Below, piece after piece: positions 1 through 19,368 of a DNA stretch of 64,000 bases. The DNA comes from Apostichopus japonicus (Eukaryota > Echinodermata > Holothuroidea > Aspidochirotida > Stichopodidae), in the NCBI RefSeq assembly GCF_037975245.1, contig NC_092580.1, positions 18,393,501 to 18,457,500 of the forward strand. Reading direction: 5' to 3'. A program made the position numbers and the translations under genes. How positions within the stretch are numbered: the first letter of the stretch is position 1; each line of letters opens with the position of its first letter. The notes beneath the pieces are model-generated. The model was not told where the DNA came from. It ran no database searches and was given only the letters and a program-made list of their open reading frames with translations.

Positions 1-1007
1 GCGTGAGCTCTATCTTACCCCCCCCCCCCACTCAAATGATAATGATAACAAGTAAGATGGTCTCCGCGTTGAAACAAACCATGAATGTTTTTATTTTATG
101 ATTTTTTTAAAAAATATTTTAAAACCTTCACAATTAGCCATCGAATGTTAAAAAGTGTCTCATCCCTATTCATCATTGTTTTCTCCTTTGTTTTGTATTC
201 TTTTTCATTGCGCTCAATGGTTATTGTCCGGATGTACCCATACTTAGATTGCCCGCACTAATGGCAAGTAATGTGTCATGATTTATCGATCGTTTTAGCA
301 CACAATAGTGCCTCTCCCGCGTTCATTTGCTCCTGGCTGTAAAATACACACACGCCAGTGACTTTTATGTATAAGCCCGTACTTTTAATAGCGCAGACGA
401 CAGGCCTACCGTACATCGGCTGCAGGAAATACCACTTCGATGGCTCGTTCAAACCAATGTAAATAACTAGTAAGATGCACGCATTGAATTGACTGTACCA
501 GTTGTCATTCCAAATAATGCTGCAGCTTGGTCGAAATGACATTGTAACTCATAAAAAGTCTTGATGACATTCGAAGAGGTCATTTAAGGTCACTCTCAGG
601 AAAATATCAGTTATGTTTGTTCATCTCTTATTATTAAGCTCATTGGATCAACGTATAATTAGAATAAGCCTCCCAGTCGTTTTCGCTGTTTACTCGAGGG
701 ACTCCATGGATTGTAAACTAGTTTATAAAGTTCTCTTTGGCAAAAACTATTCATAAGGCTTAAAAACGATGAACTTTCTCCGGGGAAATCTTATAATTTA
801 CCACAGCTTGACACTATAGTCTGCGGATTTAGATATTGTAAAGATCATTGTTTGCATTCGGTCTAAACACTTTGGACAAAATCCCCAATTTGTTAGAGAA
901 ACAGAAAACGAAATCCCTGACCACTATTTTAAAGCCATTTGTTAGAAAAACAACGAAAGGCTATACGTCATTGCTTCAGAGCTCTTGACGGTTCTCGGTA
1001 GCAGTTC

Positions 1008-4047
<3,040 letters not shown>

Positions 4048-4187
4048 TTGCGTTATTGTACGAGGCTATTTTCTACCAATCAGAAATGTCGTACGAGAGA
4101 CATTCTTGCGGCATACACGAAATTTCGGCGAATCAACCAATCACAACGTTTGTTAATATTGACAGCACAATTGTTCCGAAAACAAAA

Positions 4188-4443
4188 ATGGCCGCGTTCA
4201 GTAGTGGAGGTGTTACACGAAAATCGCTTCGAGAAAACTGTATTATACACATTAAAGATTGCTCTAAATCAAAATTTATTGAACTGACAAGTAATTCATA
4301 AGAGAGATTTAAGAAATTTGCCTTGGAGTGGACACAATTTGATTGCAAGGAGGCAGAAATAGCCAGAAATTCCGCGACGGCGATCGGCCTAACGTTAACA
4401 ATTTCAGAATGTGTTGGGGAAGTTTTACTACATCGAGACATAT
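4188..4443 (+). pseudogene. Candidate broken coding exon, unknown protein
   Basis: The frame starts MAAFSSGGVTRKSLRENC, has KSKFIELTSNS, then one TAA (4299-4301), then continues open with ERFKKFALEWTQFDCKEAEIA to 4443. The pattern of a short Thr/Ser-Phe-Lys motif followed by Trp and EAEIA resembles N-terminal segments of transposon-associated invertebrate proteins, but I cannot name a family. At 5735-5830 a segment NECFICHSVKMEPYKF in another frame might be a later exon. Low certainty. Confidence 0.3.
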
Positions 4444-5866
4444 GATGATACCACATTGAATGTTACATACGGTTTTGCGACATAACTAAAGTCAAAAGGC
4501 AGGCAAACTCGCTGAAAAACGCGCTGCAGGTATGTACTAGTATTTTTGTCAAAAATATGTAAGATTCTGTATTAATCCATTTTTTTCCCCCAACCAGCCC
4601 CTTAATTTTAGTTAGGCCTAGCCGGCTAGGCCCTACAGTACAGTAATACTGTTTTTCCAAATTGCCCACTTGGAAAAGAAATGTATGTCCGGCGTAGAGC
4701 TCAGCCAATTTGACTAAACTTGGCGAATTTTAACGTACACATTATAACCACTATGAAAAGGTAATATAGCGATAGAAATATATCTTGCTGGTGCAAGGCA
4801 TAATATCTTCTAGTACTAGGCCTTTGTAAATTTTACCCTAATTCAAATCTGGCTTTTCTAATTCAATCCAGAAAAGATATGCTCACACACAGTATAAGGT
4901 CTATTAGTAAATAGTTTGACTGTGATGTAAACAACACCATTGACCAGCATATTTCTTTCAAATGTCTCAACTTGTGGGTTACACCAGGCTGACCAAGCAA
5001 ATTACAGGTTTGATCAAAAACACTGCATATAGCCTGCTGCATATAGCCTGCATAGAGCATATTTTATCAGCAAAATTTAATTTTCTTGTTGTAATTTTCT
5101 GGTCATCATTCAAACATGAGCAATATACGTAGTCCTGATACACTGATGGTATGCATGTACTTCTTAGTTCATTATGACTTATGGGAATGGACCCTCAATA
5201 GGAAGAAGACATATATAGATTAATTATTTTGTTACGGCAAATACGGTAAAAAAAATAAAAACAGTATTTACAAGGGTATATGCATTTTGAATTTGGAAAT
5301 GTAACCTTTTCTGTCAACTTGTGTTAAGATTGCGAGGTAACTTTAAATGCCTTTAAGAAATTCAAAGATTTTGCTAGAGCATGTTGCTGAACATTGGCAA
5401 TTTATTCTTCCTTCAAATTTTTAAACATAAAAGTTAAACTCTAAATATTATTTTCCTTTTTGATTATTGAATTATCCTAATGATTAGGGAGTGAAAGTTG
5501 GGGGTGAAATGCTTTGAATCTTAAGTAACAAAAACTGTGGAGGCAAATAATCCTTGCTCAAATTTTAAAACTTACCTTTCTTGTTGCAAAACATTATTTA
5601 ACAGCTATTTTTTCTTTTAATTTTACACATATAGAAACAGATGTAAACAAGCTGAATGATGACGCAGATGAAAACAAACCGCCAAGGAAACGCGCCCTCT
5701 GGTCCGACAATACAAGTGGTCCAAGAGAGTGGAGGGAACGCCACGTTTCCGAATGAATGCTTCATCTGTCATTCCGTCAAAATGGAACCTTATAAGTTCA
5801 CAGGGAAAAGACTGGTAGTGAGACTTATGAGGTGTGAGATTGTTAATGGTGGAAAGGATATAAGAA

Positions 5867-6485
5867 TTGTATGCCCAGTTGGTTGCTCTACGTGGCCAAG
5901 CGGGCATGAAACCCATGAAATGGATATCAAACTCAAAGACGCTTTTAGAAGGGATTCCAAAGGAACATAGGGCTAAGTCAGTTGATAAAACTAGACAGAG
6001 GTTGCCGTCAAAAAAGACCTTAGGATTGACTTGGCATGCAGAGTCAGACAAATTTCAACTTAAGAAGCCAGTAATGGTTAGTATTGTTGAAACCTTAACC
6101 AAGCAAATTGTTTTAAGCAAGCTATCATCAGTGTTTGACCCTCTTGGAATTATTGGGTCTATTATAGTAGTAGCTAAGATTTGAATGCAAAATAATTGGG
6201 GAAAAAGGACTTGATTGGGATGATCCTAATGTAGGGGGTCTAGAATCTAAAATCAGAAGGTGGTTGGAAAATTTAGTTAATTTAGACAAAATTGATATTG
6301 GAATATGCTTGTGCCCAAAGGGTAATGCAGACCAAAGAATGCATGTGTTTTGTGATGCTTCGAGTGATGCATATGCAGCTGTGGTTTATTTAACAACCAT
6401 GGGGGTAAATGGAATCAGGGTGCAGCTAGTAGCTTCAAAAACGAAGGTGGCTCCTGTAAAAGCTATAAGCATACCTATATAGATT
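5867..6485 (+). pseudogene. BEL/Pao retrotransposon pol fragment
   Basis: Two successive frames carry the RT to RNase H transition of BEL/Pao-type pol. The first shows MKPMKWISNS, KTLGLTWHAESD and LSSVFDPLGIIGS. After a frame shift at about 6180 the second shows GLDWDD, RMHVFCDASSDAYAAVVYL and VASKTKVAP, with the RNase H FCDAS motif. It stops at a TAG at 6481, where the family normally continues (IPRLEL). The 5' RT, protease, gag and integrase are absent. Inactive relic. Confidence 0.8.
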
Positions 6486-6901
6486 AGAGTTGTTTATTTG
6501 AGAAACATTACAAAGATTTGTCGTGTGGAAATCCTAGATTAAGTTACCTGTAAGCTTTTGTGGTAAAGTAAATTTTACTTAGAAGCGGTTATAAATTCCC
6601 TTCAGATTGTGCACAGTCCAAGATCTATTGCATTTGTATCAGTGAATTTTGGTATAAGAACATACCATATAAGCATACATGTTTAATTTAAAAAAGTGTT
6701 TCCATGTGTTTGTGTCGAATGTAGACAGAAAGTGTTATATATAAGTTCAATATTATGTGATATAAATACTCCAAAAATATCTTACTGTACATAGATTTGC
6801 AGTAATGAAGAAAGATTTTTGATGGTTAATGTATGAGTAAAATGTTTTAATTTTGTTTTGTTTTTTATACTTGAGGTAGAGTACCTCATGGAAGGGGAGA
6901 A

Positions 6902-7259
6902 TGTTCTAGAGAGTAAAGTAGTCTAACAATTTTGCACCTGCTATGTTATGAAAATAGGCAAATGCTTTCAAAATGCCATCTATTGTTTGCCCAGCCATTC
7001 TGTTTTTGTTATGTAAAATTAGCATGTATTGTATTGAGTTACTGAATAGTGTGTTTTTAGAGACAGTGGTCAGTTGTAAACTGTTCTTCAGAGAGAAAGG
7101 TTGAGTGAGAAATGAGTATAAGACAAAACACAACTTGTAAAGACTGAGTAAAAGAGAAAGAGAAAAAGAGAAAGAGAGAGATAGAGAGATGAGCAACGAA
7201 ATAAACGAGAGAACAAGCAAATTTCCTTTTGAGTATTATTTGACTTTGTCTGGTAAACA
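6902..7259 (+). repeat. Possible 3' LTR of the BEL/Pao relic
   Basis: A purine tract GGAAGGGGAGA (6890-6900) precedes TGTTCTAGAG, a typical LTR start. A poly-A signal-like AATAAA occurs near 7200 and TAAACA near 7254-7259 could be the end. No second LTR exists in the window to compare, so the borders are inferred. Confidence 0.35.
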
Positions 7260-10200
7260 ATCAGCCTTGGCAGTCATCAGGATGGGAAAGGATTTAATTT
7301 TTCCGAATGAACGAAATGCTCATGATCAGAGATTGGAAGTTTTTTGTTGTTGTAAATTACTAGAAAAAATTGTATTTGGGATGATGTGGCCATATTTCAG
7401 GAAAATTTAGTATTTTACTTGGAGTGCTGTATCAGTCCCCACCTGGAAGTGTGGTAGTTTTTTTTTTTTGTATTTAATAGTGAATATTGTATTTGGAAGG
7501 ATGTAAGCATTCTTTCAGGAAAATTGATGAAAGGGAGTCTTATTTTAGCAATGCTTGGACTTAACTAGGAATGGTATCGTGTCGTCCAGGGGAGGTAGTA
7601 TCTCTCATCCTCTTGCACCTCGAATAGAGTGGATAAGCATCTGTCTTTTGAGTCATCAGGCTTGAAAAAGTATTTCACTTTTGAATGAACAAAGTGCTCA
7701 TAGTTTGAGTTGTAGTCAAATTTGGTTTGGGAGGGTATAGCATTCTTTCAAGGCAATTGAGAAAATCTTTATTTAAAGGAAGTCCATGTTACAACCTACT
7801 CAGTCCAACTTCTCTAAATACAAACAAAGATGTGGATGAAGTTTTGAAGATTATTTGAAATTTCCTTCCTTTTTGTTCTCTACCATATATACTCAATCCT
7901 TTCAACTGATTAAAATGGCCTTAATTAATAAACTGGCTAATAAATTAGTAGGATTTTTAATAATTAATGCATTTAGATAATTAACTAGTTAACAATGTTT
8001 TTTAACTAATTAATCTAATTAACCAATTGGTTAATTAGCTAACATATTTTAGCAGTCATAATTCATTTATGATTTCATTCAAAGTCTGAAATAAAAAAAA
8101 TTGAGTGAACTCCCATGAAACTTGCAGTGTTAGTGTACTTTCTCACTTCAGTAAAACAGTAGTAGTGGAACTGGTATATGGGTTTTAAGTATGGTAATGT
8201 AACTCCCTTTTCCATGAATTTTCTTCTCGCTTAACCACAACCATGCGTGGGGATAAAGCAATTTGTGATTAGCAACTCCTAATTCATCATTCTGTGATAA
8301 ATTTAGCCCCTCCCTCGATCAGTTGCACGGAAATTGAAAACAGAGCACATAAATGCCCTATGTACCATGGCCTATATAGGCCTAGTATATGGTTAGATGA
8401 TCACGGTGGAGATGTAAGTGGTGAGGTTCCCGTGGGAGGTACCAAATCAGGTAGCTACTTTTAAAGCCTGATTGTGTTGTTGCCTCTTTAATAATGTGAC
8501 ATTTCTGGTTGGGTTGATAAAAAGGGATGAACAGTGATATGTTCACGTTACTGAAATATTAACGATTTAAGATTTCTAAAACATTCCTGTTAAACGTTTT
8601 TATTTGTTTACATTTGTGTACTGCATGATATAGATCATACCACCCCTTTACACATCCGTTATTATCTTATCTTACCCGTGAAACGTCTCTTCACTCATTT
8701 TAGAATTCACCTGAAGACAACGAGTAAATGTTTTTTGTTTATCAGTGAGGTATAACTCTTATCTTAATTGTCCTCATAAAAAATATGTTCCAAACATTTA
8801 GCACCTTGTCAAAGTACATCCATAAATTATATGAAATTTTGCGAATCGACTTTTTTTTTTATTTGTAACATTTTAATGAAAGACATTCTTTTCAACAACA
8901 TGATTCACTCAAGAAACTATGAAAAGACATTACAATGGATGATGTGATGGTTTCGTTCTGATTAAATCGCTAACTGCTTTAGACACTTTAACACCATCGA
9001 TTTATCTCACGTGCATGCACCATTAGCACACTTAAAACTGCGTAGTACAGTTTTCAACTTATCAACGGATACCGGAAGATTATAATTTCATAGATAAGCC
9101 ATCTTGATATCCTGTTCGTGCACAGAGAACATAAATGTATATTATTCATACTTTTCCTTTTGTGCCAAATTTCTGTCTTTTGTGTCTTCAGTTCTCATAG
9201 TTTTAACTGAGGAAGTTATTAGATTATATATAGATCACATCGTGGAGGTGGGGAAGGAGTTTTGATGGTATACCGGTAAATAGAAAATGACAGCTTTTTA
9301 GTGCTTATATGTGATCACAAACACCCATAATTACGCAAAATGTATCGATAACACGAAATGGATCTTTTGTCCGATACATTCAGTGCCACTATCTAACACA
9401 ACATGTTATGACGTTACTATAAAAAATATGAGCAAAACTATCATTTTATTTAATGATGTTAACCGACATAATATGGTTAACCGAAAGAATTACTCTGACA
9501 AGGTTATACTTTCCATGATCGACAGCAGACTATAACTCCACCATCTGTGCATTTCCTCATGTAGTTATATTACCTACATAGTCACTGGTTACTGCTATGT
9601 ATATATATATAGAGAGAGTCACAATGTATCTCGGGTTTGAAACAAGACCCCTTTCGAAGGATGACAGGCGATCTTGAAACCAACTACTCCAACGTTATAT
9701 GTGTACTATTCAAGGTCAAATCTTTGCAAGGAATACTGGAATGAAATCCAAAAAGTTTGACAAGGCGTGACAAGATTTGGCAAACTCTCTCGGTTATAAA
9801 CTTGAAGGAAGTATTTTAAATATTACCGTTGTTCCCATTCAGTAGAACTAAACACCATTACTAATCATAGAAACGGCTGAAGAGTCCTCTGAAGGGAACC
9901 AAACAATACACGATGGGTCAAGTTACTTCTTTATTTGAAAACTTCCATTGCCCTCCCACTGAGGTTTACACATGCTACTCCATCGTATATAGTTAGTTAT
10001 ACGACTACAGATGCGAGTGTGGTGAGAGTATCGTTTCTTGATATTTATAAACAATACCTCCAAAAATGCTAAAGAGACCACGAGAAAACAGAAGAAGAAA
10101 AATAGCTTGGGCTAAAATGAATTTATTACGTTAACATGTACGTTAATCCATAGTTTGACTGAAAACAACATGAGGACTGGAAACTTTACTTTTGGAAACC

Positions 10201-10478
10201 TCTCTAGAATTCTAATGTTTTGGCCGGGCGAGGATGGAGCTTAAAGCATGTGACTTTGCGTTTTCCTCCAAACAAAGACGTGAAGACATAATGCGTTCAT
10301 TGTTCGTTTCCTTTCTTTTGTTGTGAATACTATAGTACATGAAATGTGTGATAGCTTGTCACATCATCGGTACTAACCTGGATGTTTAATCCTCAGTGTT
10401 GTCCCCAGATATACCAGAAAAGAAAAAGAGCACACTTCAGTTAATGCAAAACTTTTACATCACTTTAAGCTGCCAACC
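7260..10478. other. Intergenic with degenerate local repeats
   Basis: GTCATCAGG...GAATGAAC[G/A]AA[A/G]TGCTCAT recurs near 7275 and 7651, and a ...GGATG...TTTCAGGAAAATT motif near 7390, 7500 and 7750, suggesting an old tandem repeat. 7915-8045 is a TTAATTAA-rich palindromic stretch. No genes seen. Confidence 0.4.
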
Positions 10479-10486
10479 TTCTAGAG

Positions 10487-10808
10487 CAGGGTTTCCCTAA
10501 CTTTATCCCCCACGAACCACCTGTGGATGTCAGAGTTGTCCACGAACCCCCAACTTTTCGAGACACGATCTGAGTCATTATTATACTATAGTACGTATAA
10601 CAGTGCTTCGTAAAAGATCAAGTTCATAGTGTAATATTGTAGAGTTTGTCGATAGGTACGACTTTTGTACATATTTAATTATATGATATATCAAATTTTA
10701 GTTCAACAAAAGGTACTCTAGTTTTGACTTTCAGAAACGTCTCACGAACCCCTGGGATGGACTCACGCACCCCCTGGGGGTTCATGCACCCCAGTTAGGG
10801 AACCCCTG
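10487..10808. mobile_element. 322-bp hAT-type MITE with 8-bp target-site duplication
   Basis: The left end CAGGGTTTCCCTAACT and the reverse-complemented right end CAGGGGTTCCCTAACT match at 15 of 16. TTCTAGAG flanks both sides exactly (10479-10486 and 10809-10816). The 8-bp duplication and CAGGG terminus are typical of the hAT superfamily. There is no coding capacity. Confidence 0.88.
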
Positions 10809-12080
10809 TTCTAGAGCATCGTTCCACTGTTTTATAGACTCTACTCACTGCATTAGTTTGTGAATATGTTTGACAAGCTATGGGTATAGGTTTAGTAATC
10901 CCCCAGGGAGGTACATGGAGTAACTTTTTATTGAACATGTTCAAATTAAGCGGCAAATCCTGATGATTTTTTATACTCCATCAAACAGGTATACGTTGCC
11001 GCCAATTCATAGAATCAACGCAAACTTCCATATATAGGCCTACATGCACAAAACTTAAGCCATTATGCGCACAGGATTATATAATAAATTCTCCGACTGG
11101 TCAAGGTAGATACAAGAACCATTCTGGAAGAGCATGGGTCCCCACCCCTCCTTTGCGCACGGCACTGGACTTAACGTGTATGGTACATGTATTTACCCGA
11201 TATTCATACTTGCTGTGTATAGAATGCATATAGATTATTTTATATATATATAAAAGATGTATTAAGAACTAAAAACCAGCAGACTGGTCTATTGGAGAAA
11301 CCAGCTGCCTAGTACCAGCTATAGTAACTTTTAACCTTCGCGTGCGAAGAATATTTTCATTTAGAAATATTCATTTGGCCAGTTAAAGACACCATATTCT
11401 TGTGCATGTAGTGGATTCCATTGGAAATGGAATATGGCTTAAAATACGCAACGCGAGGATCATGAAATGCAACCAGCTGCTTTAAACTTTCGTATAACAA
11501 ATGTGGGTAGGAAGGTAGACCATTAAAACGTCCGGTGATAATTCATCGGGTTAAAGGTCACGAACAATGACTGTATGGTTATATTTGTTACATGATTACA
11601 GTTTTAATAATAAACTTTACCATATATTATATCGTACCGCGGATAGTTCGACAACGAGTGGAACATTCATTTGAGTATACATGGTAACATCTCGTTTGTT
11701 ATGGTTTCTGATAATGAAATGTGAAAGGTATGTCAAAGGTCATATCTTTGTGTCTTAACTCCCCGCATATTATGTAGACCTAAACATAGTGTTATCATCG
11801 TAATAAATACTTATAATATTTCACTTTATACTTCTTCCATGGTATCAGTTAGTTGTAAGAGTCCACGCACGATTTAACTCCAAATCTGAAAAAAAAATGT
11901 ACATCTTCCATTTTATATCGCAATCGGGAATGATCGTGATATCTTCGAGTCTCTCGCCAAATGATCAACAATGTACAACTTTCGATCAAGAATAATAACG
12001 AAGGGTCCCGTACACAGCCGGAAGGTATACATATGTAAATGGTCTTGTACATAGCCTACCTATATAGACAGAATATTCAA

Positions 12081-12520
12081 TGACGTCACTGACAGTTTTC
12101 ATTCAGTGTATTCTATCATCGGGCAGGTTTGAAGCTGTGTAGCGGAACTTAAGTTTATACATAGTACGTTTATAGACTGGACAACGAATCACGTCAAAGA
12201 AAGTGTTCATGTTGTGTTTTGCATGAAATAGCAATCATCTCAAACCATGTTACTACCGTACACAATAGGAAGCTGTACAGCTGAATGTGGGCCGCGCATA
12301 GTATGAATAAATTCATAATTCATGCATGACATCACTGACAGCTTTCGTTGATATTGTTCTATCATTGCCTATCATTACCCACATGGGTAATACATACATA
12401 GTTGAAAATACACAGTTGGGTGAGGCTATGCGCAAAGTACGTAGGCCGTACATGTTTATAATTGCTGCATGACATCACTGACAGCTTTATTCATATCTTT
12501 CTCTCGTTGGCAATCACCAT
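12081..12520. repeat. Diverged repeats with TGAC[G/A]TCACTGACAG core, three copies
   Basis: The core starts at 12081, 12327 and 12470. It is followed each time by a T-rich stretch with TTCTATCATC or similar, and preceded in the last two by related sequence (GGGCCGCGCATA or GGCTATGCGCAA, then a run ending TTCATGCA or GCTGCA). Unequal spacing (246 and 143 bp) suggests an old, partly deleted tandem array. Confidence 0.55.
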
Positions 12521-13211
12521 GTATATTATATATGATGTACATTTAGAGTTGTGCCACTGCACGTTGGATTAACATAATACAGAGAAAGACTGACACAGGT
12601 GATATATAACTTATAGACCCCGAATGACTGACTAACACTGTTTTGGTGTAACGATTGCCCAACTAACGAGCGACCATCTTTAAAACTGAAAATCCGGGCT
12701 TAGTTGATATCCGTCCAATAGTGGAACGTACCAAGAACTTGTTTTGTTGTAAGAATCTTATCTGTGAGTATTATAATCGAGAGATTAGATAAATACTTAA
12801 CAAGCCCTTGACATGACTATTCCAGTTATTCTAAAATGAGCTCATACCTACAGCTTTGTCAAAACAATGTTTAAAAAAGCCACATGATTCTGAAGCAGGT
12901 TTGACTTTCAGTCTCAGCAAGACGCCAATTATAGGATCGTCATTAGTGGTTTATGACAATGTCCTGACAGTGACAAGGTGACAACCATGTCGGAAATGGA
13001 GCACATACCGTATTTCTTCAACACGATAAGAAGCTTACCAAAGAATAATATTTTTATATTATTTATTTAGACCTTTCTTTAACTAGCAATATACCTGCAT
13101 GTAATAATACCAGGCCAATCTATTCTAAAACTTCGTCTCATGGTAGAATATCTCGAGTCGCCTTTATTTCCCTGGTTCCCTTTGTGTACTTTATGAGTCA
13201 GCTATAGATAT

Positions 13212-16306
<3,095 letters not shown>

Positions 16307-16630
16307 ATGAAGCGAAATGATTTAAAAATGATTTTGACGCACCTTCCTAAATACTTGAAGAACCTGCCACGCTCGGACGAGGCAGACGAAATCCGTCGTT
16401 TGTTTATAGGGAATTCCTTCCTTGGAGAATTGGCGGGAAACGCAATTTCGGCGCAGACTATAACAGATAGTTTAAATCATTGGGGGGTTCGCATCATGCC
16501 CCGCGGCGTAGGTCCGTTCCTGAAAAGGAAGCGTGCGTCATCTAGACAAATTGTTGGATCCATCGTGCGCGAGAGGCATTCCCTAAACCTTTCAAATTAT
16601 GGTAAATCAACCGATCGAGAAAAAACATAA
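16307..16630 (+). CDS. Hypothetical ORF or first coding exon, 107 aa
   Basis: A run of 107 codons from ATG to TAA with an in-frame TGA just upstream, noticeably more GC-rich in its middle than its surroundings. The translation is a plausible soluble protein (LPRSDEADEIRRLF, GNSFLGELAGNAIS, a basic patch FLKRKRASSRQ). No signal peptide or membrane segment. A GTAAAT at about 16602 could be a splice donor. I recognise no family and find no partner exon nearby, so chance cannot be excluded. Confidence 0.3.
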   Translation: MKRNDLKMILTHLPKYLKNLPRSDEADEIRRLFIGNSFLGELAGNAISAQTITDSLNHWGVRIMPRGVGPFLKRKRASSRQIVGSIVRERHSLNLSNYGKSTDREKT

Positions 16631-19368
16631 AGAACCGCCCCGATGAACTTGACCATAAAAAATAAAGTGGAATGATCACCTAGTGTAAATAAAAGTTGAA
16701 CGGGGGGAAACGCTTGGTCCCCGAAGGACCATCAGAAAAGAGTTTAAAAATGAAAAGTGATATGTTAAATATCGTCGAATGAATCATAGGGAGTTGAAGC
16801 TTTCGGCTAAAATGACTGTACATGCAGTATATATGTAGTACTTTTGGTGTTTGAAACTGAAACGCTAAAAGCACAGTTCACTATATATATGTTTCGTATG
16901 TATATATAGATCAATGTTTCGAGTAACGTACGTACGTTTAAGTATAAACCGTATCATAAAGTCGATAAAAAGGATTACAGCAAAAATAATCTCAATAAAA
17001 TAATTTCAAATACAGGGATTTGTATATTTTGCAAACTTCAATTCCGGTACCCAGACGATATGCAAATTGGATAAGAATGCTATAAAGTGATGGTCAGTCC
17101 TCCTATACTTCACCCCCCCCCCCTCTCGCAGCCCGCCATGTCAACATTCCCAGTGGAAGTCAGTTTTCACCAGTTGATATGCTACGGTAGTTACATGAAG
17201 TTCCTATCACATAGCGGTGTCCGCATTACAGTAGTCTGTAACTAATGTCACATGACGTCTTTATATACAGTTAAATATGCCTAAAATCGTGTGATACTTG
17301 ATCACAAGTTTTAGCAAAAACAGTTTCCACTTCATCTTCACGGATTGCATAAAGTATCTCCTCCCCCCCCTCCCAATTCCCCTCCCCTATAGACTAAAAT
17401 CATTAAGTCTTGTCTGCTGATGCAGTCCGTGTTTGTCAGAAAGCTAAAAGCACGGTTACCATGTGTAGCAAAAATAAATTATAGGCTAGTCCACGTCAGT
17501 TAAATGCATAACATTATATGACTATCCTAACATTCTTTAAGTACGACGTTACCGTTTCCTAAGCTATGTTGCAATTTGATACACAATGGAACAGTTGCAT
17601 ATAGCACGTATTTGTCACATGTACCAACATAAACAGTGGAGACTTACTTGTGTTCATAGCCTATCACGATCGCATGTTCATTAGTCTTGATAATAACATG
17701 TATACTATTAATAAATATATATCTTTATATCAGGACTATAAACAGGATGGGCTATTAAAGGTGGCCCTGTTTCCAGGTACATCTGTATCCGGTGACAATG
17801 TCACATTTATTTTCACCGAAAGCAAGAGATAATGGGCGCATGCGCTAACTTCGCGATGCGTATTGCGTACGTGTTATCGCATGATCTGCCTGGCTACAAT
17901 ATAGTTCAGCAACAGAGCAGAGATATTGCAAACATAATTATCTTGGACGAGGGAATTATACTTTGTGATGATACCGGTTCCTGCTTTTCAGATCAAAGTT
18001 GACATGTGGAACATCACACTACGTCTTGGGAGCCGGTAGGTAAGAACTTTTGAAATGAAACATGATTTCCCTGGAACAAAAAAAAAAAACACAATCTGGT
18101 GGTAAAAAAATCCGACCTCTAAGAGAAACAAAGAGTCTCAGAAAACATACGGTATTCTGTAATGTTAGAACACCAAGCAATAACCTCCCACAACAAAATG
18201 CAGGTTTAAGATTTATTTGGAATTCGTAAGTGCAATAAAGATAGGAAGAGGCAAGCAGATGGACCAAAAAATATCGGTGCCCACCCGCCCTCCCTCACCT
18301 ACCAACATGAACGTAAATAAACCAGTGTCCATGTGCTCTTCTAAACCAACACAATAATACACGGTGAAAAATTACAACCTGATGGACATTTTTGGCCTAA
18401 CCCCTCCTCCCCCACCCTCCCTCATGCAAGGCAGTAGTGGGGATATATATATATATATTTATATTGATCTTCAAGCCTGGTAACGCATAGTAATAATGAC
18501 AACATGGTCATTTGTGGATGTCATGAATAAATCGAACCGATTTATAGATCTTTACTATAAACACACCAAACAATTATCACATACTACACGAATCAAATTC
18601 ATTATTTTCCTATAGAGAGATCACCATATATACCGTATACTTAAAATAATCACATTTGACGTTTGTTCCAATTTGTGGTTCACCTGATTTGGAAGTGAAA
18701 TGACGTCACTGTAGTGAAATTAGGTTAATTACTAGATGACAACAATGTAATTAGTTAGTAAATTCGATTTTTATGACTTTTTTTTTTTCCCCGTTCATTT
18801 CTTCTCTTAGCTCTTGTCTTTTTCTTTACGAGTAGTACATCCGTCGACATATTTTTTTAAATTTTTCTAATGAATTCAAATACAGCTGAAATGCCGGGGA
18901 GTGCGTTTTATATGAATCCAAGCAGTTTCCATTACAAAGATTTGATATTATTGTCTTGAAAAGTTTCAATGACAAAGTTACGACGATCCTCTTAGATTGA
19001 TTATGACACAGTCTACCACATATATGAAACATGTGTTGCGATCAACCGATGGTACATATAGGAGAGAATAACTAAAAGAAAAAGTAATAGAGATCTATGT
19101 ATAAAAATTGATATAATCAGGAACTTACTCGTAAACAGGGGTGTAACCAACATTTTTGTACGGAGGAGGGGGGGGGGGATCTTAAGGTTACGCCTTCCCT
19201 TGTGAAGTTTTGGTCATATGGAAGGTAATTATATGAAAAATGGTGCTTTATTTTGCAACTTTTAAACAACGTTGGCGGATTTTCGCTGCTTAAGTTGTAC
19301 CGCACATATAAATAACATGTTATATATTTATGTACTGTGCACTAGGATTATTTTGTAACATTATATCT
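16631..19368. other. Intergenic, no gene recognised
   Basis: AT-rich with scattered C-runs (17107, 17363). A CAGGGGTGTAACC word at 19136, like a hAT terminus, has no partner that I could find. Confidence 0.45.
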
